A DNA stretch of 43,371 nucleotides from a candidate division WOR-3 bacterium (GCA_011052815.1 DRIG01000062.1:1-43371), one strand, 5' to 3'. Positions 23,131-32,836 are shown, numbered from the stretch's first letter. A program made the numbers and translations. The notes: generated by a model from the letters alone, not told the origin.

Positions 23131-25160
23131 GTTCCGCTCCTCTCTTCAGAAACAAGAGACTTCTTATCTTTATCCTCCTGCTTTGAGGATGTCTTCTTTT
23201 TATCAGCCAAAGTCTTCGCCACTGCTACCTGATCCCTGCCGTTCTGTTTCGCCCAATACATCGCCTCATCGGCCTTCCTGATCAATTCATCCCTGGTCTC
23301 CGCATCAGTAGGGTAGTGTGCCACACCGATGCTTACGGTGATCTTTATCCTGGTGTGATCGACCTTTATACTGGATTTCAAAAGGTGGTCCTTGAGGTGC
23401 ACGGCGTGATCGATCCCTTTCTTAAGGGAACATCTGGGAAAAATCATCACAAACTCCTCACCTCCGTAGCGTGCCGAAATACAATTCTTGGATTTGGTCA
23501 TCAACCTTCCGAGAAACTCCAGAACCTTATCACCTCCCTGATGTCCGTAGGTATCGTTTATCTGCTTGAAGTGATCGATGTCGAATAAAAGCAGAACAAG
23601 TTCCCTTTTCTTCTTAAGTTCCTTCTCCAGGATTTCCTGAAAATAACGGTGGTTATACAGGCCCGTCAGACCGTCCCTTTCGCTCAGTTCTTTCACTTTA
23701 TTATGAAGAGCCGCCCGTTGCCAGGCGAAAGAAAGCTGCGAAGCCAGAATATTCAATGCATCGATGTTGTCACGGTTGAATTTTTTCTTACGGTGATCCT
23801 CAAGCCAGATCACTCCCAGCAGTTCTTCATCCCGAAATACCGGAATACCGACGAAAGAAAGGTTCCTGGTCTTTATACTTTTTTTAAGAACCACCACATT
23901 TCCTTTACCCAGGTCGTCTTTTATAATGCAGTCTCTGTGGCGCGCCACAAAACCTACAAGGCCGTCGTCAAAAGAGAATTTCGTTTTCTCCTCCACATAG
24001 GTGGAATAAAGCACTTCTCCTTCTTCATTCAATTCATCAATAGCAGCGATACCGACGTCATTACATTCCATTACCTCTTTAAAGAATTGGGCGGCGTCTG
24101 ATAAGATCTTATCCAGGTCGAGTTCTTCTTTATTCAATTCTTTAATATGCTCGGAGATTTCTTTCAAATACTTCGCCTCGTAACTCTTCTGCTCGTACAA
24201 CCTGAGCATTGCAAGCAGGTAACCCGCCGAGTGGACCGCCTCTGTGAACTTCTCCTTGTCCTCCTCATCGAACAGCTGATCTTTCCGGTCCATAATCAAT
24301 ATCCCCTCAACCTTGTTGAGAAGGATAATCGGAGCGATCAATACCGAACCGACCTTCACTTCACCTCTGTAATATCCAAGTTCATCGGGATTCTGGACGA
24401 ATTCTTTTATTAAAATCACTTTACCGGAGGCGATGACCTGGCGGTAAATACCTGATTTTACATCGATGACGGTGTCGGGCCGAAAGAGTTCTGAATGGGA
24501 AAATCCCTGGATAAGAGTAAGGTTGTCGTTGTAATAAGAAAAGATCGCGGTCGTGTATGCATTGAACATTCTGTGTATCAACTTAACGAAATAAAGAAGT
24601 GGTCTTTCAATACCTCGATGCCGATCAATATCCTGTACCGACGTCACAATCTTCTTCTGTTCAAAATCAGCCGGTCCTAAAAACTGATCCCGTGATTCAT
24701 ATTTCATTAATGATTTTTTAAGGAAAGACTCACTTTCCTGCTGTTTCTTTATTATGAAACCGATCACTCCCGCCGATGCAAAGAAGATGATCAAAGGTGG
24801 AAACATCACTGTGTGGGTGAAGACGGCTGAAAGTGTTTCCACGACAAAAAGGCACAATGCAACGACCCAGTAATTTATATACTTTTCTCTGTATCCGATG
24901 ATCGCCAGGACCAGCGGGTATATAAAGAACAGCATCGAAGCGACGCCACCGGTAAGTTGAACAGATAGATTCGTAATGATCCCACCGGCAACACTGTGAG
25001 ACAAAATTATTTTCCTTCTATTCAAGTAGTATAAAAAATAGAATAGAATAACCGCCAGAAAAACATATAGAAATTGGGATGGAAGTATCCGTTTGAATAT
25101 ACCAACACCGCTGACGATGCCGTAGATGATTGAAAAGATGTAAAAAATTTTTATTCCCAT
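23127..25160 (-). CDS. Membrane-anchored GAF-GAF-GGDEF diguanylate cyclase
   Basis: A 677-residue signalling protein. About five hydrophobic segments fill residues 5-137. A first GAF domain follows (about 185-320), a helical linker, a second GAF domain (about 345-485) and a GGDEF domain (about 490-650). The active-site loop is R564-YGGEEF, with the metal-binding FDIDHFKQIND motif upstream (526-536), so c-di-GMP synthesis from two GTP should work. No RxxD inhibitory site sits at the usual place before GGEEF, so product inhibition may be absent. Its start overlaps the guaA 3' end by 10 nt and its stop overlaps the patatin start. The GAF ligands are unknown. A charged Lys/Ser tail (about 650-677) ends the protein. 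Confidence 0.92.
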   Translation of the reverse strand: MGIKIFYIFSIIYGIVSGVGIFKRILPSQFLYVFLAVILFYFLYYLNRRKIILSHSVAGGIITNLSVQLTGGVASMLFFIYPLVLAIIGYREKYINYWVVALCLFVVETLSAVFTHTVMFPPLIIFFASAGVIGFIIKKQQESESFLKKSLMKYESRDQFLGPADFEQKKIVTSVQDIDRHRGIERPLLYFVKLIHRMFNAYTTAIFSYYNDNLTLIQGFSHSELFRPDTVIDVKSGIYRQVIASGKVILIKEFVQNPDELGYYRGEVKVGSVLIAPIILLNKVEGILIMDRKDQLFDEEDKEKFTEAVHSAGYLLAMLRLYEQKSYEAKYLKEISEHIKELNKEELDLDKILSDAAQFFKEVMECNDVGIAAIDELNEEGEVLYSTYVEEKTKFSFDDGLVGFVARHRDCIIKDDLGKGNVVVLKKSIKTRNLSFVGIPVFRDEELLGVIWLEDHRKKKFNRDNIDALNILASQLSFAWQRAALHNKVKELSERDGLTGLYNHRYFQEILEKELKKKRELVLLLFDIDHFKQINDTYGHQGGDKVLEFLGRLMTKSKNCISARYGGEEFVMIFPRCSLKKGIDHAVHLKDHLLKSSIKVDHTRIKITVSIGVAHYPTDAETRDELIRKADEAMYWAKQNGRDQVAVAKTLADKKKTSSKQEDKDKKSLVSEERSGT

Positions 25161-26659
25161 TCTATCGTCGAAGGCGGTTTTGAGCTAATATCAAAAACGA
25201 CCCGATTTATACCTTTCACCTCATTGGTTATTCTGCTCGAAACACGGGCGAGAAACTTATACGGCAGACGCACCCAGTCCGCGGTCATACCGTCTTCACT
25301 GTAGACCGCCCTGATTGCACATACGGCGTCGTAAGTTCGCCTATCACCCATCACCCCGACACTACCGAAAGGTAACAGCACCGCGAAGATTTGCCATATC
25401 TTTTTGAAATTACGGAGTGATCGAGCTTCTTCGAGTAGAATACTGTCTGCCTGCCGCAGCGTCTCCAGACGTTCCCTGGTGACCGGCCCGATGATTCGGA
25501 CGGCCAACCCCGGACCGGGAAACGGTTTTCGCTCGATGAATCTGCTGGGCAGACCCAGCATCTTCGCTATCCGCCTCACTTCATCCTTGAATAATAACCT
25601 CAGCGGTTCAATGATCTCCAGCTTCATCTTTTCCGGCAGGCCGCCCACATTATGGTGGCTCTTAATGACCGCGGAAGGTCCGATACCCTTTCCCGACTCA
25701 ATCACATCAGGATAAAGTGTTCCCTGCACCAGGAACCGTACGTTCTTTATCTTCTTCGCCGAAGCTTCAAAGAGGCTTATAAACTCTCTGCCGATGATCT
25801 TCCGCTTCTTTTCAGGATCCCGCACCTTCGCCAATTTCAAAAGAAATCTTTTACGGGCATCCACCACTTTGAGATTGATTCGGGGTCTCAAAATCTTCTC
25901 GACCTCCTGCCGTTCGTTCATCCTCAGTAAACCGTTATCGACGAAAATACCTATGAGGTTGTCACCCACTGCCTTCGCCGCCAGCGACGCCGCAACCGTC
26001 GAATCAATGCCTCCGCTGACCGCACACAAGACTTTATCCTTACCGACGAGGTCTCTTATTCTTTCCACCTCCTGGTCAATGAATCGGCTCATCGACCAGT
26101 TCTTCTTTGCATGACAGATCTTTGTGAGGAAATTATCTATGATCTTTATCCCGTAACGGGTGTGGTGAACTTCAGGATGGAACTGTATCCCGTATATGTT
26201 ATTCAGTCTGAAACCGGCGATCGGATTGGTCTCGGTTGAGGCAATGACTTTCGCGCCTTTTGGTAACTTCACGACTGAATCACCGTGGCTCATCCAGACA
26301 CTGAATTTCTTCGGCTGGTCGGAAAAGAGCAATGCCTTCTTGGCCGTCAGCAGGGCATGGCCGTATTCACGCTTTTTCGTATACTTCACCACTCCGCCAT
26401 GCAGTTTGGCGGCCAGTTGCATTCCGTAGCAGATACCGAGCACCGGAACATTCAATTCAAAAAACTTCCTGAACAGCTTGGCCCTTCCCTGGTAAACACT
26501 GCCCGGCCCGCCGGAAAGAATCAATCCCTCCACGTCTCGGTCAAGAAGTTTCTCAATCTCGATGAAGCAACTGAATATCTCTGAATACACCCTGCATTCC
26601 CGCACCCGCCGGGCGATGAGCTGGGTGTATTGAGAACCGAAATCAATAACCGCAATCAT
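25151..26659 (-). CDS. guaA: GMP synthase (glutamine-hydrolysing)
   Basis: A 502-residue enzyme that aminates XMP to GMP using glutamine and ATP. The N-terminal class I amidotransferase has C77 in GICYGM, H161 and E163. The ATP-pyrophosphatase domain has the P-loop SGGIDS (215-220). The dimerisation domain ends with the family signature FDISSKPPSTIEWE. Length is normal for bacteria (about 500-525). It lies second in an operon, 34 nt behind the HEAT-repeat gene, and overlaps the diguanylate cyclase gene downstream, so a guanine nucleotide enzyme and a GTP-consuming signalling enzyme are made from one message. Confidence 0.98.
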   Translation of the reverse strand: MIAVIDFGSQYTQLIARRVRECRVYSEIFSCFIEIEKLLDRDVEGLILSGGPGSVYQGRAKLFRKFFELNVPVLGICYGMQLAAKLHGGVVKYTKKREYGHALLTAKKALLFSDQPKKFSVWMSHGDSVVKLPKGAKVIASTETNPIAGFRLNNIYGIQFHPEVHHTRYGIKIIDNFLTKICHAKKNWSMSRFIDQEVERIRDLVGKDKVLCAVSGGIDSTVAASLAAKAVGDNLIGIFVDNGLLRMNERQEVEKILRPRINLKVVDARKRFLLKLAKVRDPEKKRKIIGREFISLFEASAKKIKNVRFLVQGTLYPDVIESGKGIGPSAVIKSHHNVGGLPEKMKLEIIEPLRLLFKDEVRRIAKMLGLPSRFIERKPFPGPGLAVRIIGPVTRERLETLRQADSILLEEARSLRNFKKIWQIFAVLLPFGSVGVMGDRRTYDAVCAIRAVYSEDGMTADWVRLPYKFLARVSSRITNEVKGINRVVFDISSKPPSTIEWE

Positions 26660-26693
26660 CTGAATGCCTTTAAACCACGCCGATTATGCGACA

Positions 26694-28733
26694 TCATGAA
26701 ATCCGTTTTAACGCCTCTGCAGCAAGCGTCTTTAAAGTTCTGTCTTTTGACAGTTTAAGCTGTTCAAGGATGATCCTGACCTTCTTCGTCTTCAATTTCG
26801 CAAGGGTCATTATTCCGACCTCTTTCAGTTCTTCAGCCGCCGTGTCGTCACGCGACTCTAATGATTTCAGGAATTCGGCGATCGGCTCTGCCGCCTCGGC
26901 GACTCTTTTGTGGCCGATCAATCCCAAAAGTTCTGTATGTAATGAATCTCCTTTTTCTTTGAACAAAGAAAGCAGTTCCTTCACCTTCTCTTCATCTACA
27001 CTCTTTCTCAACCCCTTGAGGGCTTCGGTCTTTACTTCTATTGAAACGTCTTTCAACGCCTTCAATAAACCTGATTCATATCCCAATCTGCGGAATGTTC
27101 TTACAAGTTCAAGTCGAACACGATCATCCTCGTCTTCCAGGTACGGTAGCAGCCGGTCCACAATGCTCTGGTCGCCGATCTCACCGAGAATTGCGATAAT
27201 GTTACGGCGTAGAAACCACTCTCCGCTGTCGAGATTTTCAATCAGTATCTCAATACTCTCCTTCCCGATATTTTTAAGAATATCAACGAGTTTCGTTCTG
27301 AGAAACATCTCTTCCGCCTCTTTCAGGGTGAGAAGTGCTTCACTGACCGCATCCTTGCCGAACTTTACTATCGCCGTTCTGACTTCCGGATAAATGCCGC
27401 TTTCCCACAAGAAAGAGAAGAGCATGGGCAGTACGATCCGATTCCCGGTTTCACTCAAAAATTTTATAACCTTCTTCTTGAACTGAACTGAAAGCCCTCC
27501 CCGTCCGAGAATCTTGTTGAACGGCTCCAGAAGTTTATCACAACTCTTCTTTTGCTTATTCGCCGCACAGAGATTATACAATTCTCTTAATTGATCGATC
27601 ACCTCGGTCAAGACCATTGCTACTGATTCCTGTTCTATCGCTGCTGTTATTCTCTGAATAATTTCGTCGGCCATTTCGTAATTTCCCTGTTTGACGAATC
27701 TGCCGGCGATGGTGATCAATGACTTCAACCCTTCTTCTCGGACATGGGCGTTCTGAGAGTCAAGCATATTATAGTACGGGATAATTGAATTACGCAGGTC
27801 TTCTTTGGAAACGGTCGTTGACATTTTCTCGCTCAAGACCAGGCCGAGCTGCGCCAGATATTTATAGACATCAGGAATTTTTTCTTTCAGAACAGGCATT
27901 ATCCTGGCGAACTTTTCTTCACCCATACCGCTGATGATACCTTTGAAATCCTTATCTCCTTTCTGTTCCGCCTTTGCCATGATTAATTCAACCAGAGTTT
28001 CATCCTTCAACTTTGAAAGGAGCTTCAGCACAAACGGTTTCAATTCAACATCACGCAGCAACTCAATTCTGTGCTCAGCGGGCAACTGTTCCAATATCCG
28101 GGCGACCGCTTCACTATAAGACTGACGTGACTGTGCAGGAGCAGAAGCAATATCCCTCGCCACCTCACTGAATTTCGTCTTCAGTTCCAGACCGGTGATC
28201 CCGGCCTCGACAAGATCTTTTAAATTCTTTATCGCTTCGACAATCTCTGATTGACTCTTTACCGCTTCCGGCTTCGCCGTGGTCATCTGAACCGCTCCAC
28301 CGGTCTGGATGCCGAATTTCACGGCGTTGATTTTTATCTTCGTTGTACCTTTGGAAACAAGCATATCCGCCACACTGCCGTACTGTTTAATCTTCAATTT
28401 GGGGCTGCTGATGACCTCGTACATATTCCTGATATCGTCACTCGACACCCCGCTTTCAAATGTCAAACTGTTGACCTCTATCTTTCTGAAAGTATCAAGC
28501 AATGATTTGACGGCGATGTTTCTTGCCATATCAAACTTCTGATCCTGAAAGATGACCGTCTGTTCGAGGAAATACATGGAGAACTCGGGAATCTCAGCGA
28601 AGAGTTTATTGAGGTGAGTGATGGTGTTATTGATGACCTTATCCATCACTGGATGACCCGGCGGATAGGATTTTGCCGACCGGAAACCGACTGCAATCTC
28701 TTTCAGGAAATCATTGACAATCGACTGTTCCAC
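26694..28733 (-). CDS. HEAT-repeat protein of unknown function
   Basis: A 679-residue, probably cytoplasmic, all-helical protein. An N-terminal region (about 1-140), containing SYPPGHPVMDKVI and a beta-rich LEQTVIFQDQKFD stretch, resembles the domain that precedes HEAT or HD-GYP modules in various bacteria. A variable linker (about 140-175) follows. From about 300 on, HEAT-type repeats appear, clearest at 440-679 (for example the ILGEIGDQ and LEDEDDRVRLELVRTFRRLG helices). Such proteins are scaffolds. The start is GTG at 28731-28733, supported by a leaderless promoter whose -10 box ends 5 nt upstream. It heads the operon with guaA, GGDEF and patatin genes. Confidence 0.85.
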   Translation of the reverse strand: MEQSIVNDFLKEIAVGFRSAKSYPPGHPVMDKVINNTITHLNKLFAEIPEFSMYFLEQTVIFQDQKFDMARNIAVKSLLDTFRKIEVNSLTFESGVSSDDIRNMYEVISSPKLKIKQYGSVADMLVSKGTTKIKINAVKFGIQTGGAVQMTTAKPEAVKSQSEIVEAIKNLKDLVEAGITGLELKTKFSEVARDIASAPAQSRQSYSEAVARILEQLPAEHRIELLRDVELKPFVLKLLSKLKDETLVELIMAKAEQKGDKDFKGIISGMGEEKFARIMPVLKEKIPDVYKYLAQLGLVLSEKMSTTVSKEDLRNSIIPYYNMLDSQNAHVREEGLKSLITIAGRFVKQGNYEMADEIIQRITAAIEQESVAMVLTEVIDQLRELYNLCAANKQKKSCDKLLEPFNKILGRGGLSVQFKKKVIKFLSETGNRIVLPMLFSFLWESGIYPEVRTAIVKFGKDAVSEALLTLKEAEEMFLRTKLVDILKNIGKESIEILIENLDSGEWFLRRNIIAILGEIGDQSIVDRLLPYLEDEDDRVRLELVRTFRRLGYESGLLKALKDVSIEVKTEALKGLRKSVDEEKVKELLSLFKEKGDSLHTELLGLIGHKRVAEAAEPIAEFLKSLESRDDTAAEELKEVGIMTLAKLKTKKVRIILEQLKLSKDRTLKTLAAEALKRIS

Positions 28734-28738
28734 AATTT

Positions 28739-28766
28739 ATTTTAAACATAATTTTTGTTTTGTCAA
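28739..28766 (-). promoter_or_regulatory. Promoter of the HEAT-guaA operon, leaderless GTG
   Basis: Minus strand: -35 TTGACA (28761-28766), 16-nt spacer, -10 TAAAAT (28739-28744), then 5 nt to the GTG start. It fits in the 51-nt gap behind the NFACT gene. Confidence 0.75.
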
Positions 28767-28784
28767 CGACTGAACCGTTGTAAT

Positions 28785-30293
28785 CTATGGATTGACTGTA
28801 TCGGAACCGCCTTCAGGATATAACATGGGTTTTACAAAAACGACCTCTTCCCTCATCAATATTACACTGCCCGGTTTACCTTTCTTGTTTCTTTTCAAAT
28901 ATTTCCGCTGGGTATAAGAGACCGGTACCTTGGTCTGTTTCTTCGCCTTGCTGAAATAAGCGGCGAGTGCGGCGGCGCTTTCGATGTCCTCCTTTCTCGG
29001 CTTCTGTCCTTTAGGAACACGGGCCTTCAGGAGAACGTGTGAACCCCCATAACCTCTGGTATGGAAAAAATAATCGTCAGGCCTTGCGTATTTAAAAGTC
29101 AGTTCCTCGTTCGACCGGGCGTTCTTTCCCACATAGACCGTGGAGCCCGATGCAAGATTGAAGACACGGAATTTCTTCTCCTCTTTCTTCTGCCCGTGAT
29201 GCACTACTTCAAGGGACTGCGGCGCACCGGGAAGAGCCGCCTGAAGTGTTTTGATCTCTTGTTTTAAACTTTCAATCTTCTTTCTGATTTTCGGCTGACC
29301 CCGTTTTAATTTTTTGTATTTTCTGAAGTAACTCTGAGCATTCTCCTGCGGCGATTTGTCTTTATCCAGTTTTATCTCTACATATTTATCATCATAAGGG
29401 TTCAAAAGACGCACCTTATCACTACCTTTTTTTATTATGGAAATGTTCATCAATATCAACTCACCCAGCAGCCGGTGCTCCTCAATCTCCCTCTCGTCAA
29501 CCAGTTTGCTATTCAATCTCTCAATGCGCCTTTTTAATTTCTTAATCAAAATCTTCTTCCGGGAAAGCAGCAGGTGCTTCATCCGTTCTTCACTGAATCT
29601 CTTTATTCCATCCTTCAGGGCGCTGTTCAAAGTGGAATACTCACCTAAGCAGCGGTCGGCAAAGAGGCTGATGCGCAAAGGGGAAACACCGACCAGGCGC
29701 GGTTTTGCCTTTTCTCCCCTGAGAATCATCAAAAGTTTATCCATATTCTCCCTTGATAATTCTGCTGCAAGATACTTATCAATCCCTTCAAACCTCTTCA
29801 CCAATATCGAATTGATTGTCTGTCTGTTCTTCTTATAAAGTAAATCCAATTTCTCTTCACTAAGATCAGTAAGCGCGGCCTTCGGACTCTTCTCAATGTA
29901 GCGGCTGAAGAGCACCCTTTGCGATCTTCTTTTTCTGCAGCGGATATTCGGTGCTTCCCGATATAGAGAGATATCCAACATAATCTCCACCTTTTCACTG
30001 AGTTCCGCCCTTTCCAGTTTGAACCGGATAAAAGGGGTAAAATGGACCTGTTCCACTCCCGTGATACGAGCCGAGCTCAAATCATTATTAAAGCTGGGAT
30101 TCTTTTCAAATCCCCTGAGTCTCTTTTCAGCAAGAAAAAGAGCCGGTGCTTCAGGATAGAGAGAAATAAATAAAGCCCGGGAACCGAGAACGAGCTGCAC
30201 CATTCTTTCTTTGATCCAGAAGCCCTCGATATAGGCGTTTATCAACTCTTCTCTTATCTCACGCAATAATAAAAAAACATAGATTCCGTTCAT
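28785..30293 (-). CDS. NFACT-family protein (RqcH/Rqc2-like), ribosome quality control
   Basis: A 502-residue NFACT protein, shorter than the usual 550-580. Order: divergent NFACT-N (about 1-150), helical HhH-type part (about 155-215), long coiled coil (about 225-350), and a well-conserved NFACT-R domain (about 370-490) with KFRVFNLASGSTVYVGKNARSNEE-type strands and DDYFFHTRGYGGSHVLLKA. RqcH binds split 50S subunits with peptidyl-tRNA and adds C-terminal alanine tails. The Asp-Arg motif of NFACT-N needed for tRNA recruitment falls here on T86-P87 (in VEQVHFTPFIRF), so tailing may be lost or altered. It is the last gene of the operon that begins with smpB, the other ribosome-rescue tagging factor. 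The older label fibronectin-binding protein is not supported: no secretion signal. Confidence 0.88.
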   Translation of the reverse strand: MNGIYVFLLLREIREELINAYIEGFWIKERMVQLVLGSRALFISLYPEAPALFLAEKRLRGFEKNPSFNNDLSSARITGVEQVHFTPFIRFKLERAELSEKVEIMLDISLYREAPNIRCRKRRSQRVLFSRYIEKSPKAALTDLSEEKLDLLYKKNRQTINSILVKRFEGIDKYLAAELSRENMDKLLMILRGEKAKPRLVGVSPLRISLFADRCLGEYSTLNSALKDGIKRFSEERMKHLLLSRKKILIKKLKRRIERLNSKLVDEREIEEHRLLGELILMNISIIKKGSDKVRLLNPYDDKYVEIKLDKDKSPQENAQSYFRKYKKLKRGQPKIRKKIESLKQEIKTLQAALPGAPQSLEVVHHGQKKEEKKFRVFNLASGSTVYVGKNARSNEELTFKYARPDDYFFHTRGYGGSHVLLKARVPKGQKPRKEDIESAAALAAYFSKAKKQTKVPVSYTQRKYLKRNKKGKPGSVILMREEVVFVKPMLYPEGGSDTVNP

Positions 30294-30322
30294 GGATTAT
30301 ATCCCTGACAGACGAAAATGAA

Positions 30323-31303
30323 TTATTTGCACTTCGCTCTCAAAAAAAGAAGGACCTTCTCCATATCCGGAGGCAGGGGTGCGGTGAATTTCATCTCTTT
30401 TTTGTTCCTTGGATGTCGAAAGATCATCTCGGCTGAATGGAGCGCCTGCCGATCGATCAAATTCAGAATTTCCTTAAACAGAGGCAGGTCTTTGCCTTTC
30501 TTGATCACTCCAGGGCTTGTCCCGCCGTAGTCTTTATCCCCGATCACCGGACAACCGACATGCTGTAGATGGACTCTGATTTGATGGGTCCTTCCTGTGA
30601 TAAGACCGACCTTCAAAAAGCTGGCAATCGTAAACCGCTCCTGCACAACAAATTCCGTCTTCGCCGATTTCGATGAAAGGGGCGTCACCGTCATTCTGGT
30701 CCTGTCAAGGGTGCTGCGTCCGATGGGTGCCTCAATGACTCCGTGGGGCATACCGGGATAATTCCAGCATAGAACATCATATCTCTTCTTCACCTTACGC
30801 ATCTCTATTGCCCTGCTTAAAGAACGCAGCGCCTCATCGGTCTTGGCAAAGAGAATTATACCGGTGGTATCTTTATCAAGACGGTGAAGAACCCCGGGTC
30901 TGACTCTTTCACTCAATGTCGGCAAAGCACCACAGTGGTTGAGCAGGGCATTGACCATTGTGTGTTCAAAATTACCCCGTGCCGGATGAACCACAATACC
31001 TTTGTCTTTATTGACGACGATGATATCATCATCTTCATATATGATATTCAGCGGAATATCCTCTGCTTTGATCTCCGGCGCCGGTTCTATCTCAAAACGA
31101 ACAAAAATCTCATCATCGGTCTTCACCCGATATGAAGGTTTAACCGGCCGATTGTTGACCAGCACCTTACCCTGTTCAATCAGCTTCTGGGTCAAACTTC
31201 GGGAAAGACCAAGCCCGGCGATTATCAGATAGTGGTCGATACGTTTACCGCGCTGCTTTTCCGCAACGGTCCTTTTGAATTCTTTATAAACCGTCTCTCC
31301 CAA
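30323..31303 (-). CDS. rluD: Ribosomal large subunit pseudouridine synthase, RluD-type
   Basis: A 326-residue enzyme with an N-terminal S4 RNA-binding domain (about 18-70) and a pseudouridine synthase domain (about 85-310). The catalytic motif HRLDKDTTG has Asp143. RluD converts uridines in helix 69 of 23S rRNA, but RluA-family members cannot be told apart with certainty by eye. The start is TTG at 31303, inside the 3' end of rph (overlap 20 nt), and no ATG or GTG lies before the S4 domain. Part of the smpB operon; its stop is 29 nt before the NFACT gene. Confidence 0.92.
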   Translation of the reverse strand: MGETVYKEFKRTVAEKQRGKRIDHYLIIAGLGLSRSLTQKLIEQGKVLVNNRPVKPSYRVKTDDEIFVRFEIEPAPEIKAEDIPLNIIYEDDDIIVVNKDKGIVVHPARGNFEHTMVNALLNHCGALPTLSERVRPGVLHRLDKDTTGIILFAKTDEALRSLSRAIEMRKVKKRYDVLCWNYPGMPHGVIEAPIGRSTLDRTRMTVTPLSSKSAKTEFVVQERFTIASFLKVGLITGRTHQIRVHLQHVGCPVIGDKDYGGTSPGVIKKGKDLPLFKEILNLIDRQALHSAEMIFRHPRNKKEMKFTAPLPPDMEKVLLFLRAKCK

Positions 31304-32009
31304 TTACCTTTTTCTCCAGGGTGATAATTTCTTCTATTCCTTTGCTTGCCGCATCCAGCAATCTGTCCAGCATAGCACGTGAAACCGGCATCTTCTCCGC
31401 GGTCGCCTGAACTTCGATTATCTTACCCCTGCCCGTCATCACGAGGTTCATATCAATATCCGCCCGACTGTCCTCTTCATAACACAAATCAAGCATCACC
31501 TCATTATTCACCATACCGACACTGACCGCCCCGACGAAATCGAGTATCGGGAATGTCCTGAATTCATTATTCTTCATCATCTTTTTGATCACGGTGTAAA
31601 GGGCGATAAAGGCGCCGTTCACTGCAGCGGTCCTCGTACCGCCGTCAGCCTGAATCACATCACAATCAATAATAAAGGTACGCTCACCCACGGCAGACAG
31701 ATCAATGATCGGCCTCAAAGAGCGGCCGATGAATCGTCTGATCTCCTGGGTGCGGCCGGTTAAACGGCCGAGAGTCGCCTCACGCTGTGTTCTCTCGGTC
31801 GTGGAGCAGGGAAGCAGTGCATACTCGGCGGTCAACCAACCCATCCCCTGACCGACCAGAAATTGGGGTACCCGATTCTCAACACTGACCGCGCAGAGCA
31901 CCTTTGTTTTACCGACTGAGATAAAACAGGAACCTGCGGGATATTCAAGGTAATCGAGTTCTATCTTTATGTTCCGCAGTTCATCCGGTTTTCGTCCATC
32001 ACTTCTCAT
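31284..32009 (-). CDS. rph: Ribonuclease PH
   Basis: A 241-residue RNase PH, a phosphate-dependent 3'-5' exoribonuclease that trims tRNA 3' ends. Family motifs are present: RSDGRKPDELRN at the N-terminus, the GRTQEIRRFIGRSLR block (about 85-99), the IDCDVIQADGGTRTA phosphate-site motif (about 113-127) and EVQATAEK near 200. Length is normal. It is useful here because none of the three tRNAs encode CCA and all need 3' trimming. AAGGAG precedes the ATG, 26 nt behind murI. Confidence 0.97.
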   Translation of the reverse strand: MRSDGRKPDELRNIKIELDYLEYPAGSCFISVGKTKVLCAVSVENRVPQFLVGQGMGWLTAEYALLPCSTTERTQREATLGRLTGRTQEIRRFIGRSLRPIIDLSAVGERTFIIDCDVIQADGGTRTAAVNGAFIALYTVIKKMMKNNEFRTFPILDFVGAVSVGMVNNEVMLDLCYEEDSRADIDMNLVMTGRGKIIEVQATAEKMPVSRAMLDRLLDAASKGIEEIITLEKKVIGRDGL

Positions 32010-32035
32010 CTTTAAATCTCTCCTTGTTTGAAAAC

Positions 32036-32836
32036 CTATCCGCCTTTGAGGGAGATCCTCGAAAAATCCTTCATTGGTTCACCCAGGAAACGCTCCCCGA
32101 TCTCTTTAAAATTCATGGAGAGGTCTGTCAGGTAGATCGAGAGTGAACCCCTTTCCGCCTGATTATACATCTTCAATTCTTTCAACCTCTCAGCCAGCTC
32201 CACGCCGACTTCACGGGAAGCATCCACATAATTGATCGGACCCATGAATTTTTTTATCGAATCCATCAATAGAGGAAAGTGGGTGCAACCGAGAAGCAGG
32301 GTGTCGATGTCATCATCTTTTAAAGGTTGAAGATAAGAACCGATGATCAGCTCAGTCGCCGGATGGTCGAGCCAGCCTTCTTCAACCAGAGGAACCAATA
32401 AAGGACAGGCGCGGCCGAGAATCTCGCATTGTGCGTCCAATTCACGGAACGCCTTCTCGTATGCCCCGCTGTAAATGGTGAGTGTTGTTCCGATAACACC
32501 AATGCGGCCGGTCGTACTCAATTCAAGGACCTTCTTCACACCGGGTTTTATCACTCCCATCACAGGAATGTGACAGCTTTTCTGGATGATATCCAGGGCG
32601 ACCGAGGTTGAGGAATAACAGGCAATGACGATGAACTTCGCTCCTCTTGAAATGAGAAAACGGGTGTTTTCCAGAGAAAACTGGATTATCGCTTCGGTCG
32701 ACTTCGTACCATAGGGCAGTCGCGCCGTGTCCCCAAGATAGATGATATTTTCACCGGGCAGTATCTTTCTGATTTCTTTGACAACCGTTAAGCCGCCTAT
32801 TCCTGAATCAAAAACACCGATCGGTGCATCACTCAA
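32036..32836 (-). CDS. murI: Glutamate racemase
   Basis: A 266-residue racemase that makes D-glutamate for peptidoglycan. D10-S11 in GVFDSGIGG, PYG (41-43), the first catalytic Cys C73 and the second C184 with H186 in LLGCTHFPLL are in place. The residues after C73 read YSSTS, whereas most glutamate racemases have NTA/NTS; Asn74 normally contacts the substrate, so this is a notable substitution. The start is TTG at 32836, overlapping the amidase stop (TTGA). It sits between a peptidoglycan amidase and RNA-processing genes in the smpB operon. Confidence 0.93.
   Translation of the reverse strand: MSDAPIGVFDSGIGGLTVVKEIRKILPGENIIYLGDTARLPYGTKSTEAIIQFSLENTRFLISRGAKFIVIACYSSTSVALDIIQKSCHIPVMGVIKPGVKKVLELSTTGRIGVIGTTLTIYSGAYEKAFRELDAQCEILGRACPLLVPLVEEGWLDHPATELIIGSYLQPLKDDDIDTLLLGCTHFPLLMDSIKKFMGPINYVDASREVGVELAERLKELKMYNQAERGSLSIYLTDLSMNFKEIGERFLGEPMKDFSRISLKGG

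Noticed and set aside
26686..27393. 235-codon open frame antisense to the HEAT-repeat gene
   Set aside because: Ser/Phe/Arg-rich shadow translation of a Glu/Lys/Leu-rich helical gene; no promoter or ribosome site.
28785..30293. Label fibronectin-binding protein for the NFACT gene
   Set aside because: There is no signal peptide or anchor; domain order is that of cytoplasmic RqcH/Rqc2 proteins.
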